A stretch of 64,000 nt of DNA from Mesorhizobium denitrificans (GTDB lineage Bacteria; Pseudomonadota; Alphaproteobacteria; Rhizobiales; Rhizobiaceae). This document shows, piece after piece, positions 36,621-46,111 of this stretch. The stretch lies in the NCBI RefSeq assembly GCF_003403035.1, contig NZ_QURN01000003.1, forward strand, positions 62,001 through 126,000, written 5' to 3'. Numbering within the stretch: position 1 is the stretch's first letter; each line of letters begins with the position of its first letter. The position numbers were made by a program, and so were the translations under genes. A model generated the notes under the pieces. The model searched no databases, had not been told where the DNA came from, and saw only the letters and a program-made list of their open reading frames with translations.

Positions 36621-36673
36621 TAAAGCGTATCGGCGGCTTTGAATTTCGAGCCCTTAGGGCTGTACAGATTTTT

Positions 36674-36704
36674 CCCGCAAGAGAACAATCTTCTCCCTTG
36701 CGGG
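36674..36704 (+). terminator. Hairpin after betB
   Basis: CCCGCAAGAGAA pairs with TTCTCCCTTGCGGG around a short loop, 54 bases after the betB stop. It lacks a T-run and shares bases with the REP-like modules, so it may be a degenerate REP rather than an intrinsic terminator. Confidence 0.45.
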
Positions 36705-36741
36705 GTCGCAATGTGGCGGATATAAGCCCGCCATCTGGTCG

Positions 36742-36818
36742 CGGAGTGTAGCGCAGCCTGGTAGCGCACCTCGTTCGGGACGAGGGGGTCGCAGGTTCGA
36801 ATCCTGCTACTCCGACCA
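36742..36818 (+). tRNA. tRNA-Pro (anticodon CGG)
   Basis: A complete 77-base cloverleaf with encoded CCA. The acceptor CGGAGTG pairs with TACTCCG (one G-T), the anticodon arm is CCTCG-TTCGGGA-CGAGG with CGG at positions 34-36, and the T-arm loop GGTTCGAATCC is standard. The anticodon reads CCG proline codons. Confidence 0.97.
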
Positions 36819-36867
36819 GAAAAATCAAAGCTTTATCGCTCTCATCTGCGCGCCGACGATTTTCCGT

Positions 36868-37737
36868 CTAGGCGTCCCACGAGACTTGAGACTTTTTTTG
36901 AGCATTTCGAAACCACCGCGCAATAGAAGACTTCTCACTAAACGGCTCGCTCATTCTTCGATTTAGGATTCTTTCTTCCCAAAACTCGGCAAAGTCTTCA
37001 GGTTCGTCGTGATGGGTTTTAGGATTGCTCATTTCCTTCAAAGCATGGAGAGGCGATCGAGCAATGATATCCGCTACCTGTTGTTGACGTTCGGCGCGGT
37101 GGGCAGCGACAGAGTAGACGGCGGCATCGTCGGCAGTACGGGCAGCAGCGGCGGCATAAGCGGCCGCAGCGGCGGTATGAGCGGCGGTAGCTGCGGCATG
37201 GGCGGCGGCAGCGAGGGCATGAGCGGCGGCGGCAGCAAAGGCAATATTGACGACTGCTTCGGAGGCGGCATGGGCCGCTTTATAGGCGGCAACATCGGCG
37301 AAATCGGTGGCGGAATCGGCGTCACGATAGGCGGCGGCGCGGGCTACGCGCGCGGTAAGGGTGGCTTCATGCAATTCAACCGTATCGTCACCAGCCAACC
37401 ATTGCTCAATCGCGGCAGCGCTGGCGTGGACGCGTCTGGCAGTGCTGGCGTGGACGCGCTGGTCTGCTATGTGCTTGGAAGCCCGTTTGACAGCCGGCAT
37501 AACCAGTGAAACGACAAACCGACGATCACCAATGCACGGTGTCGCCAATAGGGTATCTTGTGCGCCGCTGGCCTCGGCTATGTCGCCAAAACTAACTTTC
37601 ACTGACATGTCGGGCGGGTAGACAAAAGCATTCAAAAGCTTCGCCAAACCCTCCCCGCATGGCGAGTGATCGCGGATCTTCTGGAGGGTGATAAGGTGAT
37701 TAGTCAACGCTGTATCCTGAGACTTGGTACCATGCAC
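36868..37737 (-). CDS. Alanine-rich repeat protein of unknown function
   Basis: Up to 289 residues. The N-terminal part (LITLQKIRDHSPCGEGLAKLL, then SFGDIAEASGAQDTLLATPC) resembles hypothetical proteins found on phages and mobile elements, which also end in long runs of Ala-rich helical repeats. Here residues about 155-225 are dominated by AAxAAHAAA-type repeats encoded by degenerate GC-rich repeats, followed by a charged C-terminus. The start shown is a GTG; a TTG at 37707 with AGGA eight bases upstream fits the conserved N-terminus better. It ends 50 bases from the tRNA-Pro gene. Function unknown; a helical scaffold or immunity-like protein is speculation. Confidence 0.6.
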   Translation of the reverse strand: MHGTKSQDTALTNHLITLQKIRDHSPCGEGLAKLLNAFVYPPDMSVKVSFGDIAEASGAQDTLLATPCIGDRRFVVSLVMPAVKRASKHIADQRVHASTARRVHASAAAIEQWLAGDDTVELHEATLTARVARAAAYRDADSATDFADVAAYKAAHAASEAVVNIAFAAAAAHALAAAAHAAATAAHTAAAAAYAAAAARTADDAAVYSVAAHRAERQQQVADIIARSPLHALKEMSNPKTHHDEPEDFAEFWEERILNRRMSEPFSEKSSIARWFRNAQKKSQVSWDA

Positions 37738-37896
37738 AGCGCATGCGATGATTCTTGGGCTGTTCCAAGCGCCTCTAGTCAGTGCAATTGTCTCTTCCCA
37801 CCCGTCTGGGCTAAGAAAAATCGGCCCAGTAGTCGTCGGCTTCCGCGGACCGGGCCTACCGCTGCACGTAACATAGTTAGCGCCAAATCCCTGTCG

Positions 37897-38202
37897 TCAG
37901 CTCTTCGCTTTCTTGTCGATCAGCACAGCCTGTTGCCACGCGCTCGGCGCTTTGTCGGTTCGGTGGATACAACCCACCCAGCAACAAGGGCGCTTTTTGC
38001 CCTCGATCAGTTCCTCGCATGTCCGCAAAATGCGGCGCTCGCGCGTCTTTGGCTGTTTCGCGTCTTCCACCCAGCAGATGAATTCGTTCCGGCCAATCGG
38101 CGTCAGCTTTTCCCAAAGCCCGAATAATTCCGGGTCCGAGCGCAGCGCCTTCTGAAGGTCTTCGCCCGCCTCGTGGACGGTTCCATGTGGAAAATCCTTC
38201 AA
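37897..38202 (-). CDS. YdeI/OmpD-associated family protein
   Basis: A 101-residue protein with LTPIGRNEFICWVEDAKQPK and GKKRPCCWVGC, the conserved pattern of the YdeI/OmdA family, whose function is poorly defined. The frame begins at a TTG; no in-frame ATG precedes the conserved region. It follows the GST gene by six bases, so co-transcription is likely. The 159-base gap to the Ala-rich gene shows nothing else I can support. Confidence 0.72.
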   Translation of the reverse strand: MKDFPHGTVHEAGEDLQKALRSDPELFGLWEKLTPIGRNEFICWVEDAKQPKTRERRILRTCEELIEGKKRPCCWVGCIHRTDKAPSAWQQAVLIDKKAKS

Positions 38203-38208
38203 AAGTCT

Positions 38209-38823
38209 TTACGCCGCTGATTCACGCAGCACCGCCTGCACGTCTGCGTCCTTTTCCATGCTGGCGAAAAGTCGCGCAATGTTCGGATATTCCTTCCATG
38301 ATTTCGGCGTGCGGACAGACCAGCGCGACATGATGAATGCATAGGCATCCGCGACCGTCCGGCGATTCCGGTAAACGTGTTCGCTGTCACCGATCAGCTC
38401 GTCCAGATAGGTCATCACGCGGTCGATGCGCGCGAACGACGCCTTGCGCACGTTGTCCAGGGCCGTCTCGCTGTGATCGACCGTATAGCGCTGCGGTCCG
38501 AAGAACGGCCAGTATGCAGGATGGAAATCGCCGGTCAGGAACGACATTGTTTCGGCATATTCGAAGCGGCCCAGAATATTATCGTCCGCACCGAGATTGG
38601 CCTCCGGGTGCTTCTCCACGATGTAGCCGAATATTGCGTCAGCCTGTGTCATCGCGCGCTTGCCGCCAATGTCGAGCGCCGGAACTTGCGCCAGCGGGTT
38701 CACCTTCTTGAACTCAGCCGAGGCGTAATCCGCCTTTTGAACCTCGAAATCAGCCTTCGCCCATTTCAGTGCAATCCAGCAGGCGAGAGCGCATGTGCCC
38801 GGTGCATAATACAATTTCATCAC
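38209..38823 (-). CDS. Glutathione S-transferase family protein
   Basis: A 204-residue protein with a thioredoxin-like N-terminal domain (MKLYYAPGTCALACWIALKW, then NPLAQVPALDIGG and the Ser-replacing motif TQADAIFGYI) and a helical C-terminal domain. Bacterial beta-class GSTs use a Cys near position 10, and here Cys11 fits. The substrate is not predictable. Two ATG codons are adjacent at the start. Confidence 0.88.
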   Translation of the reverse strand: MMKLYYAPGTCALACWIALKWAKADFEVQKADYASAEFKKVNPLAQVPALDIGGKRAMTQADAIFGYIVEKHPEANLGADDNILGRFEYAETMSFLTGDFHPAYWPFFGPQRYTVDHSETALDNVRKASFARIDRVMTYLDELIGDSEHVYRNRRTVADAYAFIMSRWSVRTPKSWKEYPNIARLFASMEKDADVQAVLRESAA

Positions 38824-38848
38824 GAATCCTCATGAGGTCTGTTGAAAT

Positions 38849-40462
38849 CTAAACTTCTGCGCGAAACCGCGTTGCGTCCAGTGCGGCGGCCATCAGCGTT
38901 TGTGTGTAGGCCTCGCGCGGATCGTCGAAAATCTCGTCAGTAGGCCCCTCTTCCACGATCTTCCCTTGTTTCATGACGATGATGTAGTCGGCCATCGCGC
39001 GCACCACCGCCAGATCATGACTGATGAACAAATACGACAAATCATTGTCAGCCTGCAGTTTGCGCAAAAGCTCCACGATCTGCTTTTGCACAGAACGATC
39101 CAGCGCAGAAGTCGGCTCATCCAGCACCACCACTTTCGGCTTCAGAATCATTGCCCGCGCAATAGCGATGCGCTGCCTTTGCCCGCCTGAAAACTCGTGC
39201 GGATAGCGATTGCGCATCACCGGGTCCAAACCCACCTCGCGCAGCGCTTCCTTCGCGCGTTGGTCGCGCTCCTTGCGCGTCAGGTTCGGCTCGTGAACGC
39301 GCAAGCCCTCGGTGATGATTTGCCCCACAGTCATGCGCGGCGAAAGCGAGCCGAACGGATCTTGAAACACAAGCTGCATTTCGTGCCGTAGCGGCCGCAT
39401 CTGGTCCTTGGTTGCCGTCGAAATATCGCGCCCCTCGAAACGGATGCGCCCTTCGCTCGGCAACAGCCTCAGCAGCGCGCGCCCCAGCGTCGATTTTCCC
39501 GATCCAGACTCCCCGACAATCCCGATTGTCTGGCGCTCCTTCAGGATCACATTGATGCGGTCCACCGCACGCAACAGCATCGGCGGTCCTGCCAGAAACC
39601 CGCCGCCTATCCTGAATGTCACCTCAACATTGCGCCCATCAAGCATTATTGGTGCGTTCGGCGCGGGGGGTGCCTTGCGTCCGGTCGGCTCCGCCGACAG
39701 CAGCATTCTGGTGTAGTCATGCTGCGGCGTCGTGAAAATCTGCTCCGTCGGCCCGCTCTCCACCACTTCGCCGCGCCGCATCACATAAACGCGGTCGGCC
39801 AACCTGCGCACGATGCCCAGATCATGCGTGATGAACACGATCGCCGTCCCGAGCTTCTTCTGAAGTTCCGCCAGCAGCACCAAAATCTGCGCTTGAATCG
39901 TCACGTCCAGCGCAGTCGTTGGCTCGTCGGCAATCAGCACGTCAGGGTCGTTCGCCAGCGCCATGGCTATCATCACGCGTTGCCGCTGCCCGCCCGACAT
40001 TTCGTGCGGGTAGGAACCCATGCGCCGCTCCGGGTCGGGAATGTGCACCAGCTTGAGCAAGCGCAGCGCCTCGGCCTTCGCATCTTTCGCACCCAGCCTG
40101 CGATGGCGCATGATCGGCTCGATTAGCTGGTTCCCGATTGTGTAGAGCGGATCCAGCGATGTCATCGGCTCCTGGAAAATCATGCTGATCTTCGCGCCAC
40201 GCACCTTGTTCAGCTCCGATTTCGGCAGCTCCAGCAAATTGCGCCCGCGATATTCAACCGCGCCTGTCGCCTCGCCGTTGGAGGCCAGCAGGCGCATTGC
40301 CGCCATCATGGTCTGGCTTTTGCCCGAACCGGATTCGCCAACAATCGCCACCGTCTCGCCTGCCTTCACAACGAGATCGATGCCCTTCACGGCCTCAACC
40401 GTCCCGTCCAGCGTCCTGAACGTCACCCGCAGATTTCTCACTTCAAGAACCGTCTCTGCCAT
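38849..40462 (-). CDS. Oligopeptide ABC transporter, fused OppD-OppF ATPases
   Basis: A 537-residue protein carrying two complete ABC ATPases: first Walker A GESGSGKS with signature MSGGQRQRV and Walker [13 protein letters not shown], then a second set [18 protein letters not shown] and [12 protein letters not shown]. It powers import by the two permeases encoded upstream. The ATG at 40462 lies one base after the permease stop, so it is preferred over the frame start at 40507. It is the last gene of the opp operon. Confidence 0.93.
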   Translation of the reverse strand: MAETVLEVRNLRVTFRTLDGTVEAVKGIDLVVKAGETVAIVGESGSGKSQTMMAAMRLLASNGEATGAVEYRGRNLLELPKSELNKVRGAKISMIFQEPMTSLDPLYTIGNQLIEPIMRHRRLGAKDAKAEALRLLKLVHIPDPERRMGSYPHEMSGGQRQRVMIAMALANDPDVLIADEPTTALDVTIQAQILVLLAELQKKLGTAIVFITHDLGIVRRLADRVYVMRRGEVVESGPTEQIFTTPQHDYTRMLLSAEPTGRKAPPAPNAPIMLDGRNVEVTFRIGGGFLAGPPMLLRAVDRINVILKERQTIGIVGESGSGKSTLGRALLRLLPSEGRIRFEGRDISTATKDQMRPLRHEMQLVFQDPFGSLSPRMTVGQIITEGLRVHEPNLTRKERDQRAKEALREVGLDPVMRNRYPHEFSGGQRQRIAIARAMILKPKVVVLDEPTSALDRSVQKQIVELLRKLQADNDLSYLFISHDLAVVRAMADYIIVMKQGKIVEEGPTDEIFDDPREAYTQTLMAAALDATRFRAEV

Positions 40463-40463
40463 G

Positions 40464-41597
40464 TCAGCGGTCCTTCGGGTCGAGTGCGTCGCGCAGCCCG
40501 TCGCCAATGAAATTCAGCGCGAACAGTGTCGAGACGAGGAAAAACGCGGGATAAAGCAGCATCCAGTTGGCGCTGCCGATATTCGCCGCGCCTGCCGAAA
40601 TCAGCACGCCCCAACTCGTCATCGGTTCCTGAACGCCAAGGCCCAGAAACGACAGGAAGCTTTCAAGCAAAATCACCTGCGGCACCAGCAGCGTCATGTA
40701 GATCACCACCGGCCCCAGCAGATTGGGGATCACATGCCGCATTAGAATGCCGGCTTGCGAAACACCCATCGCCTCCGCAGCCTGCACATATTCCTGTCGT
40801 CGGATCGAAAGCGCCTGCCCGCGCACGATGCGCGCCATGTCCAGCCACAGAACCGCCCCCACAGCCAGAAACATCAGCACGAAGTTTCGCCCGAAAAACA
40901 CCACCAGCATGATGACGAAGAAGATGAACGGCAGCGAGTAAAGCACATCGACAATGCGCATCATCACTTCATCCGTCTTGCCGCCTGCAAAGCCCGCCGT
41001 CGCGCCGTAGACCACACCGATGGTCACAGCCACCAGTCCCGCCAGCAGGCCAATCGAGAGCGAAATGCGCCCCGCCACCAGCGTTCGCGTAAACAGGTCG
41101 CGACCCACATTGTCAGTGCCGAACAGGAAATATTTCTGCATTGTCGCAGCGCTTATCACCGTCTCCAGCCCGTCCGGCGATTTGCTCTCCACCCGTGCAT
41201 CGTCAAACGTATCGGAGCGGTCGATATAGCGCAGATTCCGGTCATCGAAGGGCTTTGTGGATGTCACCGTGAACACCACGCGCCCGTCCTCCTGCTTCAT
41301 CTCCTTCATGTCCACGCGCATTCTGCGCGTCACATCGGCCAGCGCGCCCTGAATCATCTCCTGTTGCGGATAGGGCGAAAGGCTCGGCGGCGTGCGCACA
41401 TAATCAGGGTAGATCGTTGTGTAGGCGTGCGGCGAGAAGAAAGGCCCGAACACGCAAACCAGCGTCATGGCCACCAGATAAAACAGGCTGAACATCGCCG
41501 CCTTGTTGGCCTTCAGGCGCAGCCACGCATCGCCCCACAGTGAGCGGCCAAGCGCTTCCGGGTCGGGCGCAGCTTGGGCGTCGGCGAGCTCAGTCAT
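40464..41597 (-). CDS. oppC: Oligopeptide ABC transporter permease OppC, enlarged
   Basis: A 377-residue inner-membrane permease with the EAA loop (YVQAAEAMGVSQAGILMRHVIPN). Between the first and second transmembrane helices (about residues 58-165) there is a long, charged periplasmic insertion (for example RMRVDMKEMKQEDGRVVFTV) that ordinary ~300-residue OppC proteins lack. It starts eight bases inside the end of oppB. Confidence 0.9.
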   Translation of the reverse strand: MTELADAQAAPDPEALGRSLWGDAWLRLKANKAAMFSLFYLVAMTLVCVFGPFFSPHAYTTIYPDYVRTPPSLSPYPQQEMIQGALADVTRRMRVDMKEMKQEDGRVVFTVTSTKPFDDRNLRYIDRSDTFDDARVESKSPDGLETVISAATMQKYFLFGTDNVGRDLFTRTLVAGRISLSIGLLAGLVAVTIGVVYGATAGFAGGKTDEVMMRIVDVLYSLPFIFFVIMLVVFFGRNFVLMFLAVGAVLWLDMARIVRGQALSIRRQEYVQAAEAMGVSQAGILMRHVIPNLLGPVVIYMTLLVPQVILLESFLSFLGLGVQEPMTSWGVLISAGAANIGSANWMLLYPAFFLVSTLFALNFIGDGLRDALDPKDR

Positions 41598-42513
41598 AGC
41601 GCACCCTCGGGTCCACCACCGCGTAGAGCAGGTCTACGATCAGGTTGAATATGATGGTGAAAATCGCGATTACCACCACCGTGCCCATCACCAGCGTATA
41701 GTCGCGGTTCAGCGCGGCCTGCACGAAATAGCGCCCCACGCCAGGTATCGCGAAAATCGTTTCCACGATGATCGAGCCTGTCAGCAGCGCCGCCGCCGCC
41801 GGGCCGGCATAGGAGATGATCGGCAGCAGCGCACCGCGCAGCGCGTGCTTCACCACCACCGACCAGTCCGAAAGCCCCATCGCGCGGGCCGTGCGAATAT
41901 GGTGCGAGCGCAGCGATTCAATCATCGAGCCGCGCATCAGGCGCGCCACGATTGCCATCTGCGGCAGCGCCAGCGTCAGCACCGGGCCAATCTTGTTCAG
42001 CAGCGCGCCATCGCCCCAGCCACCCACCGGCAGCAGTTTCCACGACAGTGCAAACACTAGCTGGATGATCGGCGCGATCACGAAGGTCGGTATTGTGCTG
42101 CCGGCCGTCGCCGTCGCGATCACCGCATAGTCCGCCGCCCGGTTCTGGTTCAGCGCTGCGATAATGCCGAGCGTTCCGCCAACCAGCAGCGCCAGCACCA
42201 GCGCCGAAGCGCCAAGCTGGATCGAAATCGGCAGCCCTTCGCGGAAAAGCTCCGTCACAGTGAAGTCGGGCAGATTGTAACTTGGGCCGAAATTTCCGTG
42301 CAGCAGGTTCTTGAGATAGTGCCAATATTGCAGCCACAGCGGGTCGTTCAGTCCGAATTGCGCTTCCAGATTGGCCTTGATTTCAGGGCTCAGCCCTCGC
42401 TCCTGATTGAACGGACCACCCGGCGCGACCCGTATCAGGAAAAACGAAATCGTCACGATTACGAATAGCGTCGGTATCGCCGTCAGCAATCGGCGTATCA
42501 GGTATAAGAGCAT
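41590..42513 (-). CDS. oppB: Oligopeptide ABC transporter permease OppB
   Basis: A 307-residue permease with six predicted membrane segments, a typical N-terminus (MLLYLIRRLLTAIPTLFVIV) and the EAA motif in RTARAMGLSDWSVVVKHALR. It pairs with OppC to form the channel. It is separated from oppA by a 135-base gap that holds a REP-like hairpin, and overlaps oppC by eight bases. Confidence 0.93.
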   Translation of the reverse strand: MLLYLIRRLLTAIPTLFVIVTISFFLIRVAPGGPFNQERGLSPEIKANLEAQFGLNDPLWLQYWHYLKNLLHGNFGPSYNLPDFTVTELFREGLPISIQLGASALVLALLVGGTLGIIAALNQNRAADYAVIATATAGSTIPTFVIAPIIQLVFALSWKLLPVGGWGDGALLNKIGPVLTLALPQMAIVARLMRGSMIESLRSHHIRTARAMGLSDWSVVVKHALRGALLPIISYAGPAAAALLTGSIIVETIFAIPGVGRYFVQAALNRDYTLVMGTVVVIAIFTIIFNLIVDLLYAVVDPRVRYD

Positions 42514-42563
42514 GATCGCTGCCCCCTGAACCAGTATATCGGGATGCTCGTGCTGCCCATCAC

Positions 42564-42599
42564 CCTTACCCTCTCCCTGTTTACGGGGAGAGGGTAAGG
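42564..42599. repeat. REP-like hairpin between oppA and oppB
   Basis: CCTTACCCTCTCCC (42564-42577) and GGGAGAGGGTAAGG (42586-42599) are perfect reverse complements around an eight-base loop. It shares the CCCTTACCCTCTCC arm with the hairpin at 51372-51432. Its position just after the binding-protein gene could stabilise the oppA mRNA end. Confidence 0.8.
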
Positions 42600-42648
42600 T
42601 TGGGGCAGCGCTTCACGTCTGCGCGCCTGGAACGCGCATCTGCGTCAA

Positions 42649-44244
42649 TCACTCAGCCTTGCTGATGAACCTTGTCGGGTGAACGTCCATGACGTTGTCA
42701 TCAAAACCGGTCAGCTTTGGCGACACGATGTTGTGGAAGCTGTAGTAAAGCAGCGGGATCTGGCCGACATCATCAATCAGCACCCGCTCTGCTTCGCCGA
42801 GCAGTTTGAACCGCTCTTCGGGGTTGCCGCCTGCTGCAGCGGCCTTGTCCATCAGTTCTTCAAACTTCGGGCTATCGTAGTTGGAATAATTGTTCCCGCT
42901 GGCCTTGCGCGAAATGCCAAGGAAGGTTTCCGGGTCTTGATAGTCCGCGATCCAGCCTGCGCGGGCCACGTCGAAATCGCCCTTCTGTTCAAGATGCGCA
43001 TAATGCGTCTTGGTGTCGGTATTCAGCAACGTCACCTCGATGCCGAGCGGCTTCAATTGCTCCTGAATCGCCACTGCCGTGTTCTTGTGGTTCTCGGACG
43101 TGTTGTACCGAATTTCCATTTTCAGCGGCTTTTCCGGCGTATAGCCGAGCTTTTCCAGCACCGCCTTGGCTTCATCCTCACGATCAATCTGCGATTTGTC
43201 CGCAAATTTTGCCATCGCGGATTTGTAGCCCTCGATGCCGGGCGGCACCATCGAATAGCCTGGGAACATTGAATTGTTCCAAACCTTTTCGGCAAGGAAG
43301 TCGCGATCTATTGCTTCGGAAATTGCGTTGCGCAGTTCCACATTGTCCCACGGAGCCTTGTCCGTCTTGATGGCGTAATAATATGTGCCGAGATAGGGTG
43401 CGACGCGGATCTGGTCGCCGAATTTCGCCTTCAAATCGGCAAGCTGCTCGGTCGGCAAATCGTCATAGCTGTCGAGTTCGCCCGCTTCATAACGCTTCAT
43501 CGCCGACGAGCGGTCTTCGGTCGGAATGAAGTTGATAACGTCGATCTTCACATTCGCCGCATCGTGGAATTTCGGATTCTTGACCATTTTCAGATGGTCG
43601 TTCGGAACCCATTCGGTCAGCGTGAACGCGCCGTTCGAAACCAGCTTGCCCGGCTTGATCCAGTCCGCGCCATCCTTGTCGATGGACGCCTTGTTGACCG
43701 GATAGGCCGCCTGGTGCGTCAGCATTTCAAGGAAATACGGCGTCGGTGCTTTCAGGGTGATCTCCAGCGTGTGCGGGTCCACCGCTTTCACGCCCATTTC
43801 TTCGGGCTTGGCCTTGCTGGTGTTCACTTCTTCAGCGTTTACAATCGGATAGAGCATCGATGCATATTCAGCGCCCGTTGCCGGGTCTTCCAGGCGGCGG
43901 AACGAATAGACGAAATCATCAGCCGTCACCGGGCTGCCATCGGACCAAACAGCGTCGGCGCGCAGCTTGAACGTGTAGGTCTTGCCGTCATCCGAAATCG
44001 TCCAGCTTTCGGCCGCGCCGGGTATCAGTCCAGCCTTGGCGTCCTGCATCACCAAACCTTCGAACAGGTCGCGCAGCACATGCGCTTCATAAACTGTCGA
44101 GGTCTTGTGCGGGTCGACCGTTTCCGGTTCGGCGGCGCTGCCGCGATTATAAACCACCTCGGCGAAGGCCGGGCTCATGAGCGCGCCACCCGCCAGCACG
44201 AGCGAGGTTGCGAATATGGTTGAACGCAGAAGAGTGTGGATCAT
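42649..44244 (-). CDS. oppA: Oligopeptide ABC transporter substrate-binding protein OppA
   Basis: A 531-residue SBP family 5 protein with a signal peptide (cleavage after SPAFA, about residue 28). The mature start EVVYNRGSAAEPETVDPHKTS and the stretches FKLRADAVWSDGSPVTADDF and LEITLKAPTPYFLEML are characteristic of OppA, the periplasmic receptor for short peptides. It is the first gene of the opp operon, read oppA-oppB-oppC-oppDF. Confidence 0.93.
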   Translation of the reverse strand: MIHTLLRSTIFATSLVLAGGALMSPAFAEVVYNRGSAAEPETVDPHKTSTVYEAHVLRDLFEGLVMQDAKAGLIPGAAESWTISDDGKTYTFKLRADAVWSDGSPVTADDFVYSFRRLEDPATGAEYASMLYPIVNAEEVNTSKAKPEEMGVKAVDPHTLEITLKAPTPYFLEMLTHQAAYPVNKASIDKDGADWIKPGKLVSNGAFTLTEWVPNDHLKMVKNPKFHDAANVKIDVINFIPTEDRSSAMKRYEAGELDSYDDLPTEQLADLKAKFGDQIRVAPYLGTYYYAIKTDKAPWDNVELRNAISEAIDRDFLAEKVWNNSMFPGYSMVPPGIEGYKSAMAKFADKSQIDREDEAKAVLEKLGYTPEKPLKMEIRYNTSENHKNTAVAIQEQLKPLGIEVTLLNTDTKTHYAHLEQKGDFDVARAGWIADYQDPETFLGISRKASGNNYSNYDSPKFEELMDKAAAAGGNPEERFKLLGEAERVLIDDVGQIPLLYYSFHNIVSPKLTGFDDNVMDVHPTRFISKAE

Positions 44245-44445
44245 TGGACTACTCCCTGTTTGCCGCCTGATTTATGGCGGTCAAGATGTACGACGCTAAT
44301 CGCGCCTGTTCCCATGCGGTGGATTTTTCCACTCGCCGTGGTTGCGAGACTAGCAGAGCATTCAACCAACACAACAGCGTGATGCAGTTGACGTCGCGTC
44401 ATGTGGAAATGCGCGTTTTCGACGAAACGCCCGCCGTCCCTCATC

Positions 44446-44486
44446 CGGCCCTTCGGGCCGCCTTCTCCCCGTAAGCGGGGCGAAGG
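44446..44486. repeat. Double REP-like hairpin
   Basis: Two adjacent hairpins: CGGCCC-TTC-GGGCCG (44446-44460) and CCTTC-CCCC with GGGG-GAAGG (44461-44486). They follow a CCCTCATCC module shared with other intergenic palindromes. The element lies just after the end of the GH13 gene, in the oppA upstream gap of 44245-44494, where nothing else is supported. Confidence 0.7.
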
Positions 44487-44494
44487 AAGACATG

Positions 44495-46111
44495 CTACTT
44501 CAACCCCGCGACCAAACTTCCAAGCGGGGGCAGCATAACCACGCCGCGGTCAACCCTGCCCGTCCCCGGCAACACCGCAGTGCCAACCTCCACCCCGCGC
44601 GGCAGTTTCCACTTCACGGGCTGTTCGGAGAAATTGAAAACGCTCAGCACCCGCCGGCCTTTGCTCTCGCGCACAAACGCCAGCACATCCCTGCCGCTAT
44701 AGAGAAAGGCGAAGCCACCCTCAACCAACGCGCGTTCGGCCTTCCGCGCCGCCAATACGGCACGATAGTGCGCCAGCACCGAGCCACCGTCGCGCTCCTG
44801 CACATCGACTGCGCGCGCAGCAGATTCCGCCGACACCGGCAGCCATGTCACGCCGGTCGAAAACCCGGCATTCTTCTGCGCCGCTTCCCACACCATCGGC
44901 GTGCGGCATCCGTCCCTGCCTTTGAACCCCGGCCAGAACCGTATCCCATATGGATCGCGCAACTGCTCGAACGTCAGTTCCGCCTCCTCCATGCCAAGCT
45001 CCTCGCCTTCATACAGGCAGATCGAACCCGGCAAACAGGCCAGCAGCGAAATCGCGAACCGCGCGACGTCATCGCTGTTTTGCCCCGGCTTCACCCAGCG
45101 GCTGACATGCCGCTTTACGTCATGATTGGAAAACGCCCAGCACACCCAGCCATCGCGCACCTTGTCGAAAAAGCGCTCCACGCAGCCGCGAAAATGCGCG
45201 GGCGAAAACTCATCGCCCAGCATGTCGAACGTGTAGCACATGTGCAGCTTGTCGCCGCCTTCGGTATAGGCCGCGACCGTGTCCAGCGAGCGATCTTCGT
45301 CGCCCACTTCGCCCACCGAGGTCCGCTCTCCAAATGAATCCAGAAGCGCTCTGAATCGCCTGAGAAAGCTGACGTTTTCCGGCCTCGTCTTGTCGTACAG
45401 ATGATGCTGCAGCAGATATGGATTTGACGGATTCAGCGCCTCGCGTTTGCGCTTCGGCAGCGGCGGATTCATCCGCAATTCCGCATCCTGAAAATAGTAG
45501 TTCACCGTGTCCAGCCGGAACCCGTCCACGCCTTTTTCCAGCCAGAACCGCACCGAATCCAGCAGCGCATCCTGCACTGCCGGATTGTGAAAATTCAGCG
45601 CGGGCTGCGAGACCAGAAAGTTATGCAGGTAATATTGCTTGCGCGTGGATTCCCATTCCCACGCCGAGCCGCCAAACACCGAAAGCCAGTTGTTCGGCGC
45701 CGTGCCATCGGGCTTTGCATTGGCCCACACAAACCAGTCCGCCCTGGCATTGGCGCGGCTCATCCGGCTTTCGACGAACCACGGATGCTTGTCGGACGTA
45801 TGCGCCAGCACCTGATCGATAATGATCTTCAGCCCCAGCCGGTGCGCCTCGCTGACCATCCGCTCGAAATCGTCCATTGTCCCGAACATGGGATCGACCG
45901 CGCAATAATCCGACACGTCGTAGCCCATATCGGCCTGTGGCGATTTGAAGAACGGCGACAGCCAGATCGCGTCCACGCCCAGCGAGGCAATATATGGCAA
46001 CCGCTCGATGATGCCCGGCAAATCGCCGATGCCATCGCCATTGCTGTCCTGAAACGAGCGTGGATAGACCTGATAAATCGCGCAGCCGCGCCACCAGTCA
46101 CTTGCCGTCAT
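44495..46111 (-). CDS. GH13 alpha-glucosidase family enzyme
   Basis: A 538-residue glycoside hydrolase family 13 enzyme, closest to alpha-glucosidases/oligo-1,6-glucosidases (IYQVYPRSFQDSNGDGIGDL is the classic start). Catalytic residues are visible: Asp nucleophile in GFRLDTVN, Glu acid in GEVGDE and the third Asp in SNHDVKRH. It probably trims maltooligosaccharides released from glycogen or trehalose-like sugars. The ATG at 46111 overlaps the end of glgX by 14 bases, so the frame extending to 46195 is not used. It is the last gene of the glycogen unit. Confidence 0.88.
   Translation of the reverse strand: MTASDWWRGCAIYQVYPRSFQDSNGDGIGDLPGIIERLPYIASLGVDAIWLSPFFKSPQADMGYDVSDYCAVDPMFGTMDDFERMVSEAHRLGLKIIIDQVLAHTSDKHPWFVESRMSRANARADWFVWANAKPDGTAPNNWLSVFGGSAWEWESTRKQYYLHNFLVSQPALNFHNPAVQDALLDSVRFWLEKGVDGFRLDTVNYYFQDAELRMNPPLPKRKREALNPSNPYLLQHHLYDKTRPENVSFLRRFRALLDSFGERTSVGEVGDEDRSLDTVAAYTEGGDKLHMCYTFDMLGDEFSPAHFRGCVERFFDKVRDGWVCWAFSNHDVKRHVSRWVKPGQNSDDVARFAISLLACLPGSICLYEGEELGMEEAELTFEQLRDPYGIRFWPGFKGRDGCRTPMVWEAAQKNAGFSTGVTWLPVSAESAARAVDVQERDGGSVLAHYRAVLAARKAERALVEGGFAFLYSGRDVLAFVRESKGRRVLSVFNFSEQPVKWKLPRGVEVGTAVLPGTGRVDRGVVMLPPLGSLVAGLK

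Noticed and set aside
37009-37509. Gly/Ser-rich repeat protein (GGSGGMSGG type) on the plus strand
   Set aside because: It is the antisense reading of the Ala-rich repeat gene, whose minus-strand frame has a conserved-looking N-terminus; the repeat makes both strands open.
36819-38200. Integrated element with att sites at tRNA-Pro
   Set aside because: No direct repeat of the tRNA 3' end and no integrase gene is seen downstream; the idea is kept only as a question for the Ala-rich gene.
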